Of a stretch of 64,000 bases of DNA, positions 12,640-23,811 are shown in pieces. How positions within the stretch are numbered: position 1 is the stretch's first letter; each line of letters starts with the position of its first letter. The translations under genes were made by a program, and so were the position numbers. The notes beneath the pieces are model-generated. The model worked only from the letters and a program-made list of their open reading frames with translations. It was not told the DNA's origin and did not search any database. Source of the stretch: Ricinus communis (Eukaryota; Streptophyta; Magnoliopsida; Malpighiales; Euphorbiaceae); assembly GCF_019578655.1 (NCBI RefSeq), contig NC_063260.1, positions 19,898,723 through 19,962,722 of the forward strand. The letters run 5' to 3'.

Positions 12640-13407
12640 ATTTTGATGGTTATAAATAATTGAGAATGACTAATCATATGTCTAAGTGTTTATGTGCAAA
12701 GAAAAAAAATTTGGTTTGTCCAAGACAGGATGGATTCACGCTCTTGAACTTGTATTCACAGCCATGAAACACTAGTTTCTCAGACATGGAGAATTCTCAC
12801 CTCAAGCAGCAAAAGGACAGTAACGTTCACGGGATGCTTTCCAGCTGTGAAAATAAGAATTCACGGCCATAAAGAATTATTCATGCTCGTGAAAAATGAT
12901 TTCCTCCTTAAAAATAAAAGACATCACAGAAGGATTCATGGGGAGAGTTTCCAACCCATGAAGGAGATATTTCCAACCGTGAATAATAATTCACACCCGT
13001 GAAAAATGTCCCCTCCCTAAAACTTGAAGAATTTACAGAAGGATTCACAAAAAAAGGTTCCAAAGCCGTGAGCATGGACTCCCAATCATGAACAAACTTT
13101 TCCAGCCATAAAGAGGATGTTCACGCTCGTGAATGTTGAAGAACTCTCCAGATTTTTAATTAATCAGATAAGAGTTTATAGCCAATGTTTCTAAGCCGTG
13201 AAAGCAACTTTCACACCTCTGAAAAACTATTCACGGGCTGACGGGTTTCAGCTTTTAAAAACTGCTTTTTACGCTGGTGATTCATGGCTGTGAAAGATTG
13301 TTCATGCCCGTGAAGCTGCATTTATGACAGTTGCAGAAACGGCTATTTTCACATTTAATGAGGGTACAATAACTCTTTTTCACTCATAAGTATTTAAATA
13401 ATATTTT
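12640..13407 (+). mobile_element. Truncated LTR-like fragment with palindromic motif array
   Basis: This is the plus-strand counterpart of 7380-8440. Shared landmarks are GTGTTTATGTGCAAA near 12689, about 600 bases of degenerate TTCACGGCCGTGAA / TTTCCAGCCGTGAA units (12730-13320), and CATTTAATGAGG near 13352. Homology stops close to 13400, next to the left LTR of the copia element. The missing remainder is not seen to the right of that element. Confidence 0.5.
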
Positions 13408-13460
13408 TGTAAAAGTACAGAATAAATCTGAAATTGTTATTTTTTTTATTGATCATGGAA

Positions 13461-13501
<41 letters not shown>

Positions 13502-13617
13502 ATTGGAGAAGTTTTTATTTTAGAATATTCTAATCTCTACAATTATCTCTAATTAATTACACTCTATCTTCTATTAATTACTCCATATTCTATAATATTC
13601 TAGATTATTCTACAACA
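13408..13617 (-). repeat. 3' LTR of the copia element
   Basis: On the minus strand it runs from TGTTGTAGAATA (13617) to CTTTTACA (13408), a proper TG...CA structure of 210 bases. It contains a TA microsatellite at 13462-13497, much longer than the matching run in the other LTR (near 17978-17990). Confidence 0.75.
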
Positions 13618-13624
13618 CTCCCCC

Positions 13625-15660
13625 TCAAGCTGGAGCATAGATATCAATCATGCCCAGCTTGTTACAAAAGTAGTCCACTCTAACTTTATTCAAAGCTTTC
13701 GTAAATATATCCCCTATCAGTTCTACTGTCTTCACATAACTAGTAGTGATTAGACCCTGTTGTAGTTTTTCACGAACAAAATGACAATCAATCTCGATGT
13801 GTTTTGTTCGCTCATGAAACACTGGATTAGCAGCAATGTGAACTGCAGCTTTATTATCACACCAAAGTCTAGTCGGCAAAGACATTTTTATACCAATTTC
13901 CATCAGAAGTTGGTATATCTATATAATTTCACATGTTGCTTTTGCCATATTTCTGTATTCTGACTCCGCGCTTGATCGGGATACAACATTTTGCTTCTTG
14001 CTTTTCCATGAGATTAGATTCCCTCCAAGAAAAATACAATAACCTGTAGTGGATCTTCTGTCCATTTTAGAACCTGCCCAATCTACATCAGAGAAGCATT
14101 CGGTTTGAGTGTGCCCATAATTTTGATAGAGAATTCCTCGTCCTAGAGCTCTTTTTAGATAACACAATATTTGTTCTAAGGCTGCCTAATGATGAACTGT
14201 TGAAGCTACCATGAATTGACTAACAACACTAACTGAATAAGCAATATCAGGTCGAGTTATTGTAAGGTAATTCAACTTCCCAACTAGCCATCTCTATCTC
14301 TCAGGATGCTCAAATAATTCACCATCTTCTGTGAATTTCATATTAGGATGCATTGGTGCATTGCACGGTTTTGCCCCCAGTTTTCCCGTTTCTTGCAGTA
14401 AATCAAGGACATATTTTCGCTGGGACAGAAAAATATATTTCTTCCTTCTCATTACCTCAACACCCAAAAAATATTTCAGATTTCCCATATCCTTCGTGTA
14501 AAATTGGGAATGAAGGAAGGACTTAAGTGATAAAATGCATGTAGAATCACTCTTAATGATGACAATATCATCCACATATACCACTAACAAAATGATGCCA
14601 GATTTCGAGTGTTTATAGAAAACTGAGTGATCAGATTTGCATTTTCTCATCCCAAATGTCTCAACAGCTTCACTGAATTTTCCAAACCAAGCTCGCGGGC
14701 TTTGTTTCAACCCATATAATGATTTATGAAGATGACATACCTTCCTAGACTCCCCCTAAGCAACAAATCTAAGTGGTTGCTCCATATAAACTTCTTCCTT
14801 AAGATCACTATGAAGAGAAAGGCATTTTTGTTGTCCAGTTGATGTAATGGCCAGTCATGTGTAGTAGCCAGAGAGATGAAAATCTGAACAGATGTCATTT
14901 TAGCAACAGGAGAGAAAGTATCAGAATAATCCACTCCATAAGTCTGAACATAGCCTTTTGCTACTAGGCGAGCTTTGAGGCGAGCCACTGACCTATCCAT
15001 ATTAAATTTGATAGTAAATACCCATTTACATCTGATCGCCTTTTTGCCTGTAGGTAAATCAACCAATTGCCAAGTACCATTTGTATCTATGCATTCATCT
15101 CTTCTATCATCGCGTGGTGCCAACCAGAGTGAGATAAAGCTTCATGCACTATTTTGGGAATAGTGATGGAATCGATAGAGGCAATAAAAGAATAGGAAGA
15201 AGGTGACAAAAGATCATAAGATACAAAGGAAGAAATGGGGTAAGTGCACTAACGCTTACCTTTCCGAATGGCAATAGGAAGGTCCAACTCGGGAGAAGGA
15301 TCTGATGATGAAGAAGCCATAGGTACAGGACATGAAATCACTGGAAACCGGCCTTCTGAAATAGATATGGTGTATAGGTGGTCGCTGAATTTGTGGTGGA
15401 TTGGAGTCCGCAGCTACTATGCTGGTAGTCATATAAATTAACCAATCATCATCCTCAGCTTGTTCTGAAGAAGGAGATACAGAGAAAAACCGAGTGCTTT
15501 CGAAAAAAGTAACATCAGTAGATACCAAGTATCGATTAAGATCAGGACAACAACAACGATATCCCTTCTGAAGACGAGAATAACCAAAAAAGACACACTT
15601 AAGAGACTTAGGATCTAATTTTGTAGACGGACATCTCTGACAAAATATGTACACCCAAAG
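13625..15660 (-). pseudogene. copia pol: reverse transcriptase and RNase H, broken
   Basis: Reverse transcriptase lies at about 15123-14294: YGVDYSDTFSPVAKM, then a frame break near 14800 just after the LDNKNAFL segment, then the catalytic box YVDDIVI near 14580. RNase H follows at 14167-13625, with the copia signatures SDVDWAGS, RSTTGYCIFLGG and SRSSAESEY. An upstream stretch (15666-15256) holds the linker after integrase. Several stops and shifts separate the pieces, so no full polyprotein can be made. Confidence 0.8.
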
Positions 15661-15914
15661 ATTCATGGTTCGATAGGAAATAAAGGTTTATTAAGAAACA
15701 AAATACTATAAGGAGGCTTACCATGAAGGACAGAAGATGGCATACGATTGATTAAGAAATAAACGGTTGAAACTGCATCAGCCCATAATGATTTAGGAAC
15801 TTGCATATGAAATAGAAGAGCTCTAGCTGTTTCAAGGAGGTGCCTATTTTTCCTTTCAGCTACACCATTCTGAGAAGGTGTATCAACATAAGAAGTTTGA
15901 TGAAGAATACCATT

Positions 15915-16772
15915 TTAAGTCATGTAAGTTTGAAAAGAGTGGGATAAGTATTCTTTTGCATTGTCACTTCTTAAGTTAAGCATAGAAAGATTAAATTGTG
16001 TTTTAATTTCAGCACAAAAATTAGAAAAATGTGAAAATAACTCAAAACGATTTTTCATTAAAAAAAGCCAAGTAACACGAGAATAATCATCAACAAAAGT
16101 GACAAAATAACGAAATTCAGTTTTAGACACTACAGAACAAGGACCCCAAATGTCAAAATGAACTAACTCAAAAGGACTACTAGCCCGTTTATTGACTCTT
16201 GGACCTGAAAACACACGATGATGTTTGGCAAACTGACAAGACTCACAATTTAAAGTAGATATACTATAAAACTGAGGATATAACTGTTTAAGTAGCGGAA
16301 GTGATGCATGACCTAATCGACAGTGAATATCGAACAGACTGAGGGCACTAGAACATGCAATGGGTTTAGACACCTAGGTATCCAATATGTATAGTCCTCC
16401 AAACTCATGTCCTCTACCAATAGTCTTCTTCATCATAAGATAATGAAAAAGACAGTAGTCAGGAAAAAATGAGATACAACAATTTAATGCTCGAGTAAGT
16501 TTGCTAACAGAGATTAAGTTGAAGGAAAATTGTAGAAGATGTAAGACAGATGATAAAGAAAGGGATGAAGTTGCATTAATAGTGCCTGAGCCAATAACAC
16601 GTGAGGGCGATCCATCTGCTAAACTAATAGTGCTAGAAGAGGAATGTGGTTGAAAAGAGGAAAATAGATTGGGGTTACCTGTCATATTATCTGTAGCACC
16701 AGAATCAATAACCCATTTTTGATGAAGAGGAAAGAAGATATTGACTTGGATTACCAGAGTCGCCAATAGCAA
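15915..16772 (-). pseudogene. copia protease and integrase, broken
   Basis: The protease active-site motif WVIDSGATDNM is near 16710. The GAG-pre-integrase zinc finger follows (HCRLGHASL ... CESCQFAKH), then the integrase core with DIWGP (first Asp) and LRSDNAKEY (second Asp) up to 15915. A stop separates protease from integrase near 16374, and the frame is lost again after 15915. Confidence 0.8.
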
Positions 16773-16929
16773 TAATAGGTTGTAAGGGGGACCTTAATGT
16801 CTCTTGATATTGAGAAAATTTAGCATATTCATCTGCAGAAACCATGATTGTCTTATCAGTTGGTTGAGGAGAAGGAGTTGTAGTAGCTGTAATATGCACA
16901 CACGGATTCCTTTGGAGCCTATTTTGCAA

Positions 16930-17793
16930 TTTCTTGCAAGTTCATTTTTTGTGTCCGGACTCATGATAATAGTAGCAGACAACTCCCCCTTGTTCTGGAA
17001 CCCAATTGCTTGAACTTCCTCCTTTATTAATATTCCTGCTGAAACGTCCAGAATCAATATTTCGACTGATAAGGGCATTAATCGATTGAGATGGAGCAAC
17101 TGATGGGGTTGATTCATTGCAGACAACCCTACTAAAAGTCTCCAGCAAAGTTGGAATTTGGGGACTATAAAGAATTTGAGATTTTACCGACTCAAATTGA
17201 GGACGAAGACCAGCAAGAAAAATCATTACAACCATTTGTTCTCGTTGAGCCTGTTGGACTGTCTCGTCAGGACTAAAGGGCAATAAAACATTAAGGTCCT
17301 CATAAGTACGCTTAAAATTCATAAAATAAGTAGTGAGAGATTGATCTTACTGTTTAGTATGATGAAAGCTCCGGCACACATCATAAATACGAGAGATATT
17401 GTCTTTACCCGAATACATAAAATCCAGATAATCCATTAATTCCTTAACATACTCACAGTGATTAATGAGAGGAAGTATTTCACCGTTAATTGAGTTCCTC
17501 AACTGTAAGAATATGCGGACATCATCTGTTAACTAACCTTCCTTGGTATTGTCATCCGAAAGATTATCTGTTAGGTGATAAGCTTTGTTGATGCTTCGTA
17601 AATACACACGTACAGTCTTGCTCCATCCACGAAAATTGGACCAATTTAATTTTTGATTCATAATTTTTGTCATTGTTGGAATGATATCAGTAGTGACAGA
17701 AACTGATTTAGTACCACTCATGATTACAACAGTAGACAGCAGAGAACAAAATGGATAATAGCAGTGTCCAAATAACAAAGACACAGGCAACAA
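16930..17793 (-). pseudogene. copia gag, broken
   Basis: The start (17793-17533) has the usual copia gag opening with LNWSNFRGWSKTVRVYL. After a stop near 17350 the capsid-like part continues (YEDLNVLLPFSPDE, FLAGLRPQFESVKSQIL). A degraded CCHC knuckle (VCYYYHESGHKK) lies near 16960; its second cysteine position reads Y. The element could not make a normal Gag. Confidence 0.75.
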
Positions 17794-17918
17794 AGCAAGA
17801 AAACAAGAATCTCACAGTACTGCTCACTAGGGCAGAAAATTATTTTTAACAAATGATTGCTCACTTGGGCAATCTGAAGCAAAGGAGGATCAGATAATCA
17901 GATTAGGCTCTCATACCA

Positions 17919-18030
17919 TGTAAAAGTAGAAAATAAATATGAAATTATTGTTATTTCTTTTATTAATCATGGAAGTGTATATATATATAGTTGGAGAAGT
18001 TTTTATTCTAGAATATGTATAATATGTAGA
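17919..18030 (-). repeat. 5' LTR of the copia element, only the inner part recognisable
   Basis: Directly abuts the primer-binding site with TGTAAAAGTAGA on the plus strand, matching the left LTR up to about 18018 (GGAGAAGTTTTTATTCTAGAATAT). Beyond that the two LTRs no longer align well, so the right border is not fixed. Confidence 0.55.
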
Positions 18031-18480
18031 TAAGTATGGAAGTGTGTAGAACATTCTAGATACTTAATTTTAGCCGTTAGATCAAATGTATCCTCACCGT
18101 CCATTGAGGAGGTGGAGTCCTATATATAGCTTAGAGAATTCATTTATAAAGATGAAGCAAATCAAGCAAATCAAGTAGAAATAAAGTAATTTCTCTCTCT
18201 AAAAGCTCTTTAAGCTTTCTTAAGCTCTCTTTTATTCTTCTTGCCATCCTAGTTAGCATTTTGCCTAGCATTCGAAGAGTAAGGCTGACTAATTTACTTG
18301 TCTGCAGGAAAAAAGTAGCTAGTGTCGCACGATTCGTTGGTAGAAAAGACCAAGTCCGTGATAGTATGCACGTACAGGATAACTGATCATCACATGACCA
18401 TATCACATCGCAAGCACTCAAGTCGTTAGAGAGCAGGACCAATTAGCCGAATGCGTGTTTTGATAATTACAGGCCTAAAT
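18031..18480 (+). repeat. LTR-like, promoter-bearing sequence of uncertain origin
   Basis: Starts TGTGTAGAACATTCTAG, followed by a TATA-like CCTATATATAGC at about 18118 and a CT-rich stretch with repeated AGCTC/AAGCTT motifs at 18195-18240. This resembles the U3-R part of a short copia or TRIM LTR, but no partner copy or coding region is present. It might also be a diverged outer half of the neighbouring LTR. Confidence 0.3.
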
Positions 18481-19474
18481 ACGTATCATCATAATTGTTT
18501 TTGGCAAAAAAAAATTCATAATTATATTTCATTATGAAAATGTATCCTAGCTCAAAAAGAAAAAAAAAAAGCCACAAGATGCATAAATTACTAATTAAAA
18601 AATAAAGGGAAAGACAGAGCAAGAATTACTGCGTTACATAATACTTATTTTTGTTTTTTCTTATAAAACCAAAAAGAAATTATGTAATAACAAGATTTTG
18701 TCAATCACGTAACACCTCATAAGGCGCGTCTTCATTATACAGCCGCATAAATTAACGCATTGTGGTTATTGGTAAATGCCCAATTGATTATGTGGGTTTC
18801 ATCACACTTCGCACCCTCAATCTCCATAATTTTGTCAAATTATGTGTCCACCTTTTGTAAAATGATACCAGTCTATTTGTCAAATAATATTAATAATAAC
18901 AGCCGTGTCAACTTAATTTATAATTAAATTAATTAGTTATATTTAAATTGATAGAGTACTATTCTTAGAAAGAAAAAAAGAAATTAAATTTGATGTTATC
19001 TAATTATAGCGCAGCGAAATATTCTGCTTTCACTTGGACGTTTTCCAACTAAAGTATCAATTTGCATCCTAATCTTGAAGCAAGGTCTAATTTACCTCGG
19101 AGTCTAAATTATTTGCTATTTTATCCAACACATTTTCCATTTAGGGCCAATATGGCCTTTAGTTGGGCCTCCAATTCCCGTGTCCCACTTAACTCTCTGG
19201 TTTCAGGTGAGTGAATAGAATGAAAACTCGATCACCTTCAGTTCCATCTTCTCTCTTCCAATTCTCAAATTCTAATCACTCTTTTTATTTGTATAGGGAT
19301 TATGGTAGTACGTACATGACGCTGATTTGCAAATTAGCACCTTTTTTTTGCTGTTTTGAATTGTGTCGGTATTGTTAGACTTGCGAGTTTAGTTTGACAT
19401 TGATTATTGCTTAATGTTTAATTTTTATTAATGGGTGGTGATTGGTTTTGCAATATTGGATTTAAATATGACTT
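18481..19474. other. Intergenic DNA with a promoter-like end
   Basis: Mostly AT-rich. 19140-19260 contains TGGGCC-type motifs and a CT-rich leader-like stretch just upstream of the PPR remnant, so it could be the relic of that gene's promoter. Nothing else recognised. Confidence 0.35.
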
Positions 19475-19925
19475 CGTGGAAATGGTGTTGGCTGGTTATA
19501 TAATAAATGGAGAATCAGGGCTTGCAAGGGAGATGTTTTTTGGAAATGCCCAGTGGAGGATGATGTATCATGAGGTACTGTGATTGTTGGATTGCTCATG
19601 ATCGGTGTTCTCATGAGGCCCTTGGATATCTCAGGGGAAGTATTAAGGAAGGGGATTAGATTGAACGGAGTAAGTTCTAAATGGGTGCTTTCAGGGTGTG
19701 GTCTTTGAGTTTAGGGAGATATAATTATATGGATTTGTTGAAAAAGATAGCCTTTTTCTGGATTATATCAACAAATAAAGCTAAGCTTCACTTGATTTGA
19801 TACCTATTCCAAGTATGGAATTTAGGTATGGCTCAACTTGGTTTTGAACGAATGCTAAAGGAAGAGAATTGATTCTTTGGCGGGCCTTGCAACAATCTTG
19901 GATAAGACGCTAGGGTTTATAATTT
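19475..19925 (+). pseudogene. Decayed pentatricopeptide-repeat (PPR) gene fragment
   Basis: Translation in shifting frames gives a run of PPR-like pieces in the right order: LAGYIINGESGLAREMFF (about 19483-19540), EVLRKGIRLNGVSSKWVLSG (about 19640-19700), YGFVEKDSLFLDYINK (about 19728-19776) and MAQLGFERMLKEEN (about 19828-19870). Internal stops and at least three frame changes separate them. The motifs match plant organellar PPR proteins of the PLS class. No intact partner lies nearby. Confidence 0.6.
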
Positions 19926-22900
19926 TTGAAGTTTTTACGTTTTAAAAGATAGAATTAATTAAAGTATTCAAATATCGTTAGAATCTATATTTGGATATAA
20001 TTTTTGTGGCTTTCTTTTAAAAGAAAAAAAATGGATTAATTTATTTATATGGGTTGAGCGCTAATATGTAATTCTTTATTAACTTTTTGTTTGATGCTAA
20101 AAACAAAACAAAATCATTAAAGATTTTTTTTATTTTCTTTAATTATGTGTTTGTTTGTTAAGAAAATAAGGAAGAAAGGAAAAAGTCAAAAGTCAAAAAG
20201 GAGAGATGAAATATAATAATTGTATACTTTTTATTCTTATTTGATAAAACTATTGGAAAAAAAATCTATTCTTACGGAAGAGAGTGTTTTACACACTTGT
20301 ATTTGGTGAGAGATTGGAACTATAATTGACTAGAGTGCCAAAACTTTTGGGTGATTTAATTAAGACTTTAATTTTGGAGTAATTTGAAATGGATCAAGAA
20401 GTTAAGGGAGTAATTTGCTCCTTAACTAGTCGTGATTCTCTTACACTTAACATAAAGATGAAAAGTCAGCTGGTATGACTCAAATGCAAAACTTATTTTT
20501 CTTTATCATTTCTAATAACAAGTTGTAATAAAGAAAGATTGTAAAATGAAATTTTGAAAAAGAATAATTCGATATTATTTAGGAGAACCATTTGAACTTG
20601 AAATTAATGGATAAAATGTCTATTAATGGCCTAGTTAACAACACGGTATATTATTTTAGTGATAGCTTTATTTTATTAATGGTAGAAATAATATACTTTT
20701 ATTTAACTGGGTCTAATTTATAAAATTAAAGTATTTTAGTATTGTCTAAAATGTATGTTGCTTGATTTATCAACTTTTCCAAGATTTTGCCAGTCTTATG
20801 TTAGATTGTGCCTTTATTCAGCTTACCCCACATGAAAGAAAATCAAATGGTTGATTTAAGTTGTAGTATTTGCTCCTGCTCTTACTATTACAATTTTATA
20901 ATCAATGTTTTGAAAAATTATTATGAATACAGAGTGGATTATTATAATAATAAATGCATGAATATAAAATAAATTTATAGTATTATTAAAAAAGTACTTT
21001 CGATGTTAAGGGGACCGCAGGTGGAAAAAAGATCTATGAATCGTTCAGATCAGCTATTTAAAGAATACATTATTATGCTTAGAAGTGGGATTTTCCATCA
21101 AAGTGATTTTGAAAATTAACTTTGGCTTTCCGCCAGAGTCCTTTGTGATAACATTTCATATAGTTTGTTATGAGTTGTTAGAGAGAATTTTTATTTTCTT
21201 TTCAATGTATGTTTGTATTTCTGTTTTTATTTTAATTATAAACTCGATAACTTTTAATTAATAAACTTAAAATATAATAACTTAATGAAATAAATTAAAT
21301 AATTTATGAATCATGAATAAAATTACTTAATAAAAATAACAATACAAAAACGTAATATAATAAATAAAAGTTTAAGGGTTTAAGGTAAAATTAAAAATTC
21401 AAAAGTTTAATACTAAATTTTAAAGACACATTACAGAAATACCATATGATTTCACAGTTTTATAATTTTTAGTATATTTATTTTTTTCAAATGAAAAGAG
21501 ATGTGATTATAAATATGACAAAAGAATGTATCTAATAATTAAAAAATTTCAATATAATAATAACAGTTAGTTGAAATAAAATTGAATAATTTTTTATAAA
21601 TTGATATTTTTTAACAGTGAAATATTTTTTAATTATATATATATTTAAAAAAAATCATATATTGAGCATATACAATGATGAAACCACTCAATCTACTTAT
21701 TCCTAATTTTTCTCTTATTACTGTGGGTTTCATAGTTGTTTGCGGTCTTTCTTCCCAACATTGGCCGCTTTAGCTTTTTGTTTAAAGATGCAAAAATATA
21801 GAGATTCCAGTAATAAAATTAAAAGTAGATCTTAAAATAAGAGATAAAAATAAAAAAATATATTTTAAGAAATATATATAAAATATTTACTCTTAATATT
21901 ATTAATTATACCGACAGAATAATAAATTATAATTTTATAAAAAAATATTTTATTCGATGGTATTTTAAGCCGCATATCAATCTTATAAATGTCATTTAAA
22001 GAGTTTAATTATTTAAATATTGAACTAAAACATTTTTTTTATATAGAAAAATTTAATATTTTATAATAAAAAATTATATAACTTATATAAAAAAATAATT
22101 TAACGTTTCATAATAAAAAATCATATGACTTATTAAAAATATATTAATATTTACTTATTAAAATTGACTGGTATTAAATAAGAAAAGAAAGAGACCATTC
22201 ATTTTTTTTTTAATTTCAAATTTAAAAGTGATAGACAATTGGTTAAAATTGAAATTTTATAAAAATAAAAAATAATAGAAAAAGAGAAAAGACAGCTCGG
22301 ATTATTATTTTATAATAATAATAAGGTGACTTTAATAATAAAATTATATTTCAAAAGTAAATTAAAAATGAATAAATGAATAAATATGTAAATAAATTCT
22401 TAATACTATTCATCCTGGTATTCTTAAAAAACCGTCCAACCCGGTTAAAACTAAAAAAAGGAAAAGAAAAGAAAATTCCAGTAATCATGAGTTTGATCTG
22501 TTCATATCCCACACTCGCACCTTTTCATTTTTGACTTTTGAGAAGATAAATCTCTTTCTGACACATCTTCTTGGCTCCCGAGCGATCAGAAAGCACAGTA
22601 AGAAAGAGGGAACAAGAAAGTAATAAAAAAGGAAAGCAAATCAGAAGGTAGATGGGTTTAGACTTCGGACCCAATCTTTATGTATCATCATTACAATAAT
22701 TTTTAATTAATTTAACGCATTTGCTCATTTTCTCCTGATGATGATGATGATTAATCTGCATCATGAGAAAAAGATGCTTTCTTCCACTTCAATTGCTCCT
22801 CTTTTTTCTCTCCCTTTCTATTACTGAAAGTCAACGCCTTCCCTCGCCCACTACTTTTTGTTTCGCTTTTTGTCACTTAGTGCTTTTTTTCCGCTGAATT

Positions 22901-23640
22901 TCATCTCCGCGTGTTAACTCATTGACTCATCCCGTTTCCCTCCTTCAAGTTTCTTTGCTATCGTGCGCCTCCCCATTCCTCCTTCCTTTTGTTATCTTAG
23001 CCATCATCACTTACCATTTTCTTTTTTGCATAACTGTATTTTTCTTGGTGATAAATTACAAAAATTTCAACCAATTATTTTTTTATATTAATAATTCAGA
23101 GATAAAAAAATTAGAATAAGCGCTGGATTTTGAAAAAAAAAATCATTCTAATAACTGAACTACACCATTGAAAATACTATAAAAATATGAAAAAAGAAAT
23201 ATACTTCAGTTGTATATATTAATTGTAAAGGATTCAATATTTGTAGTCAATGTAAATTATGTCTTTAATTATATATTTTAAACTTGGCATCAATTGAATT
23301 ATGAGTAAAGCTAAATAAAAATGGATGAGATTTGATAGCAAACTATAATGGCAAAACCAAAACGAGAGAGTAAGGTCAGAAACATTAAAGAAATGGCCAA
23401 AAGCAAATAATTTAAGAAGAGATTTGCATCAATTAATGCTTCCACTAAAAGGAAGCTGGATTAAAAAGAATGGCAAAAGGGGTGCGCAGGATAAGAGACG
23501 CAATATACTGAATACCCCCCCACCATACCACCACCCCCTTTTTAACCCCTTCCCTTTCACTTTGTATATAGAAAAAAAAAAAAAAGAGTCAGCCATTTGT
23601 CACAGTCAGCGTCACTCATTCCCATAAAACCACCTTCTTT
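19926..23640. other. AT-rich intergenic DNA upstream of NUDT25
   Basis: No coding signature found. 21000-21200 is less AT-rich but unassigned. 22480-22960 is more balanced and could be regulatory or a lost exon. 23500-23560 is C-rich. A CT/CTT-rich tract at 23636-23690 lies in the probable 5' UTR of the following gene; TATATAG at 23563-23571 may be its TATA region. Confidence 0.4.
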
Positions 23641-23811
23641 TTCTCTTCTTCTTCTTCTTCTTCTCTTTTTCTTTCCAACTGCGAATCTCTCTCTTTACTA
23701 GCATGCCATATTTAGTCGCCACTGATTAAAGCTGCGGTATATATTATACCGCTGCATTAAATTTAACTAACATCAAAGAAGAAAGGTGCTGCTGCTGCTA
23801 CAGATTACTCA

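Larger units (their letters stand above)
13408..18030 (-). mobile_element. Degenerate Ty1/copia LTR retrotransposon
   Basis: On the minus strand the order is 5' LTR (right), primer-binding site, gag, protease, integrase, reverse transcriptase, RNase H, polypurine tract, 3' LTR (left). Integrase before reverse transcriptase is the copia order. The primer-binding site (17918-17906, TGGTATGAGAGCC) differs by one base from the usual complement of initiator methionine tRNA. The polypurine tract is at 13618-13627. The frame is broken by several stops and shifts, so the copy is dead. The two LTRs agree only in their inner part. Confidence 0.85.
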
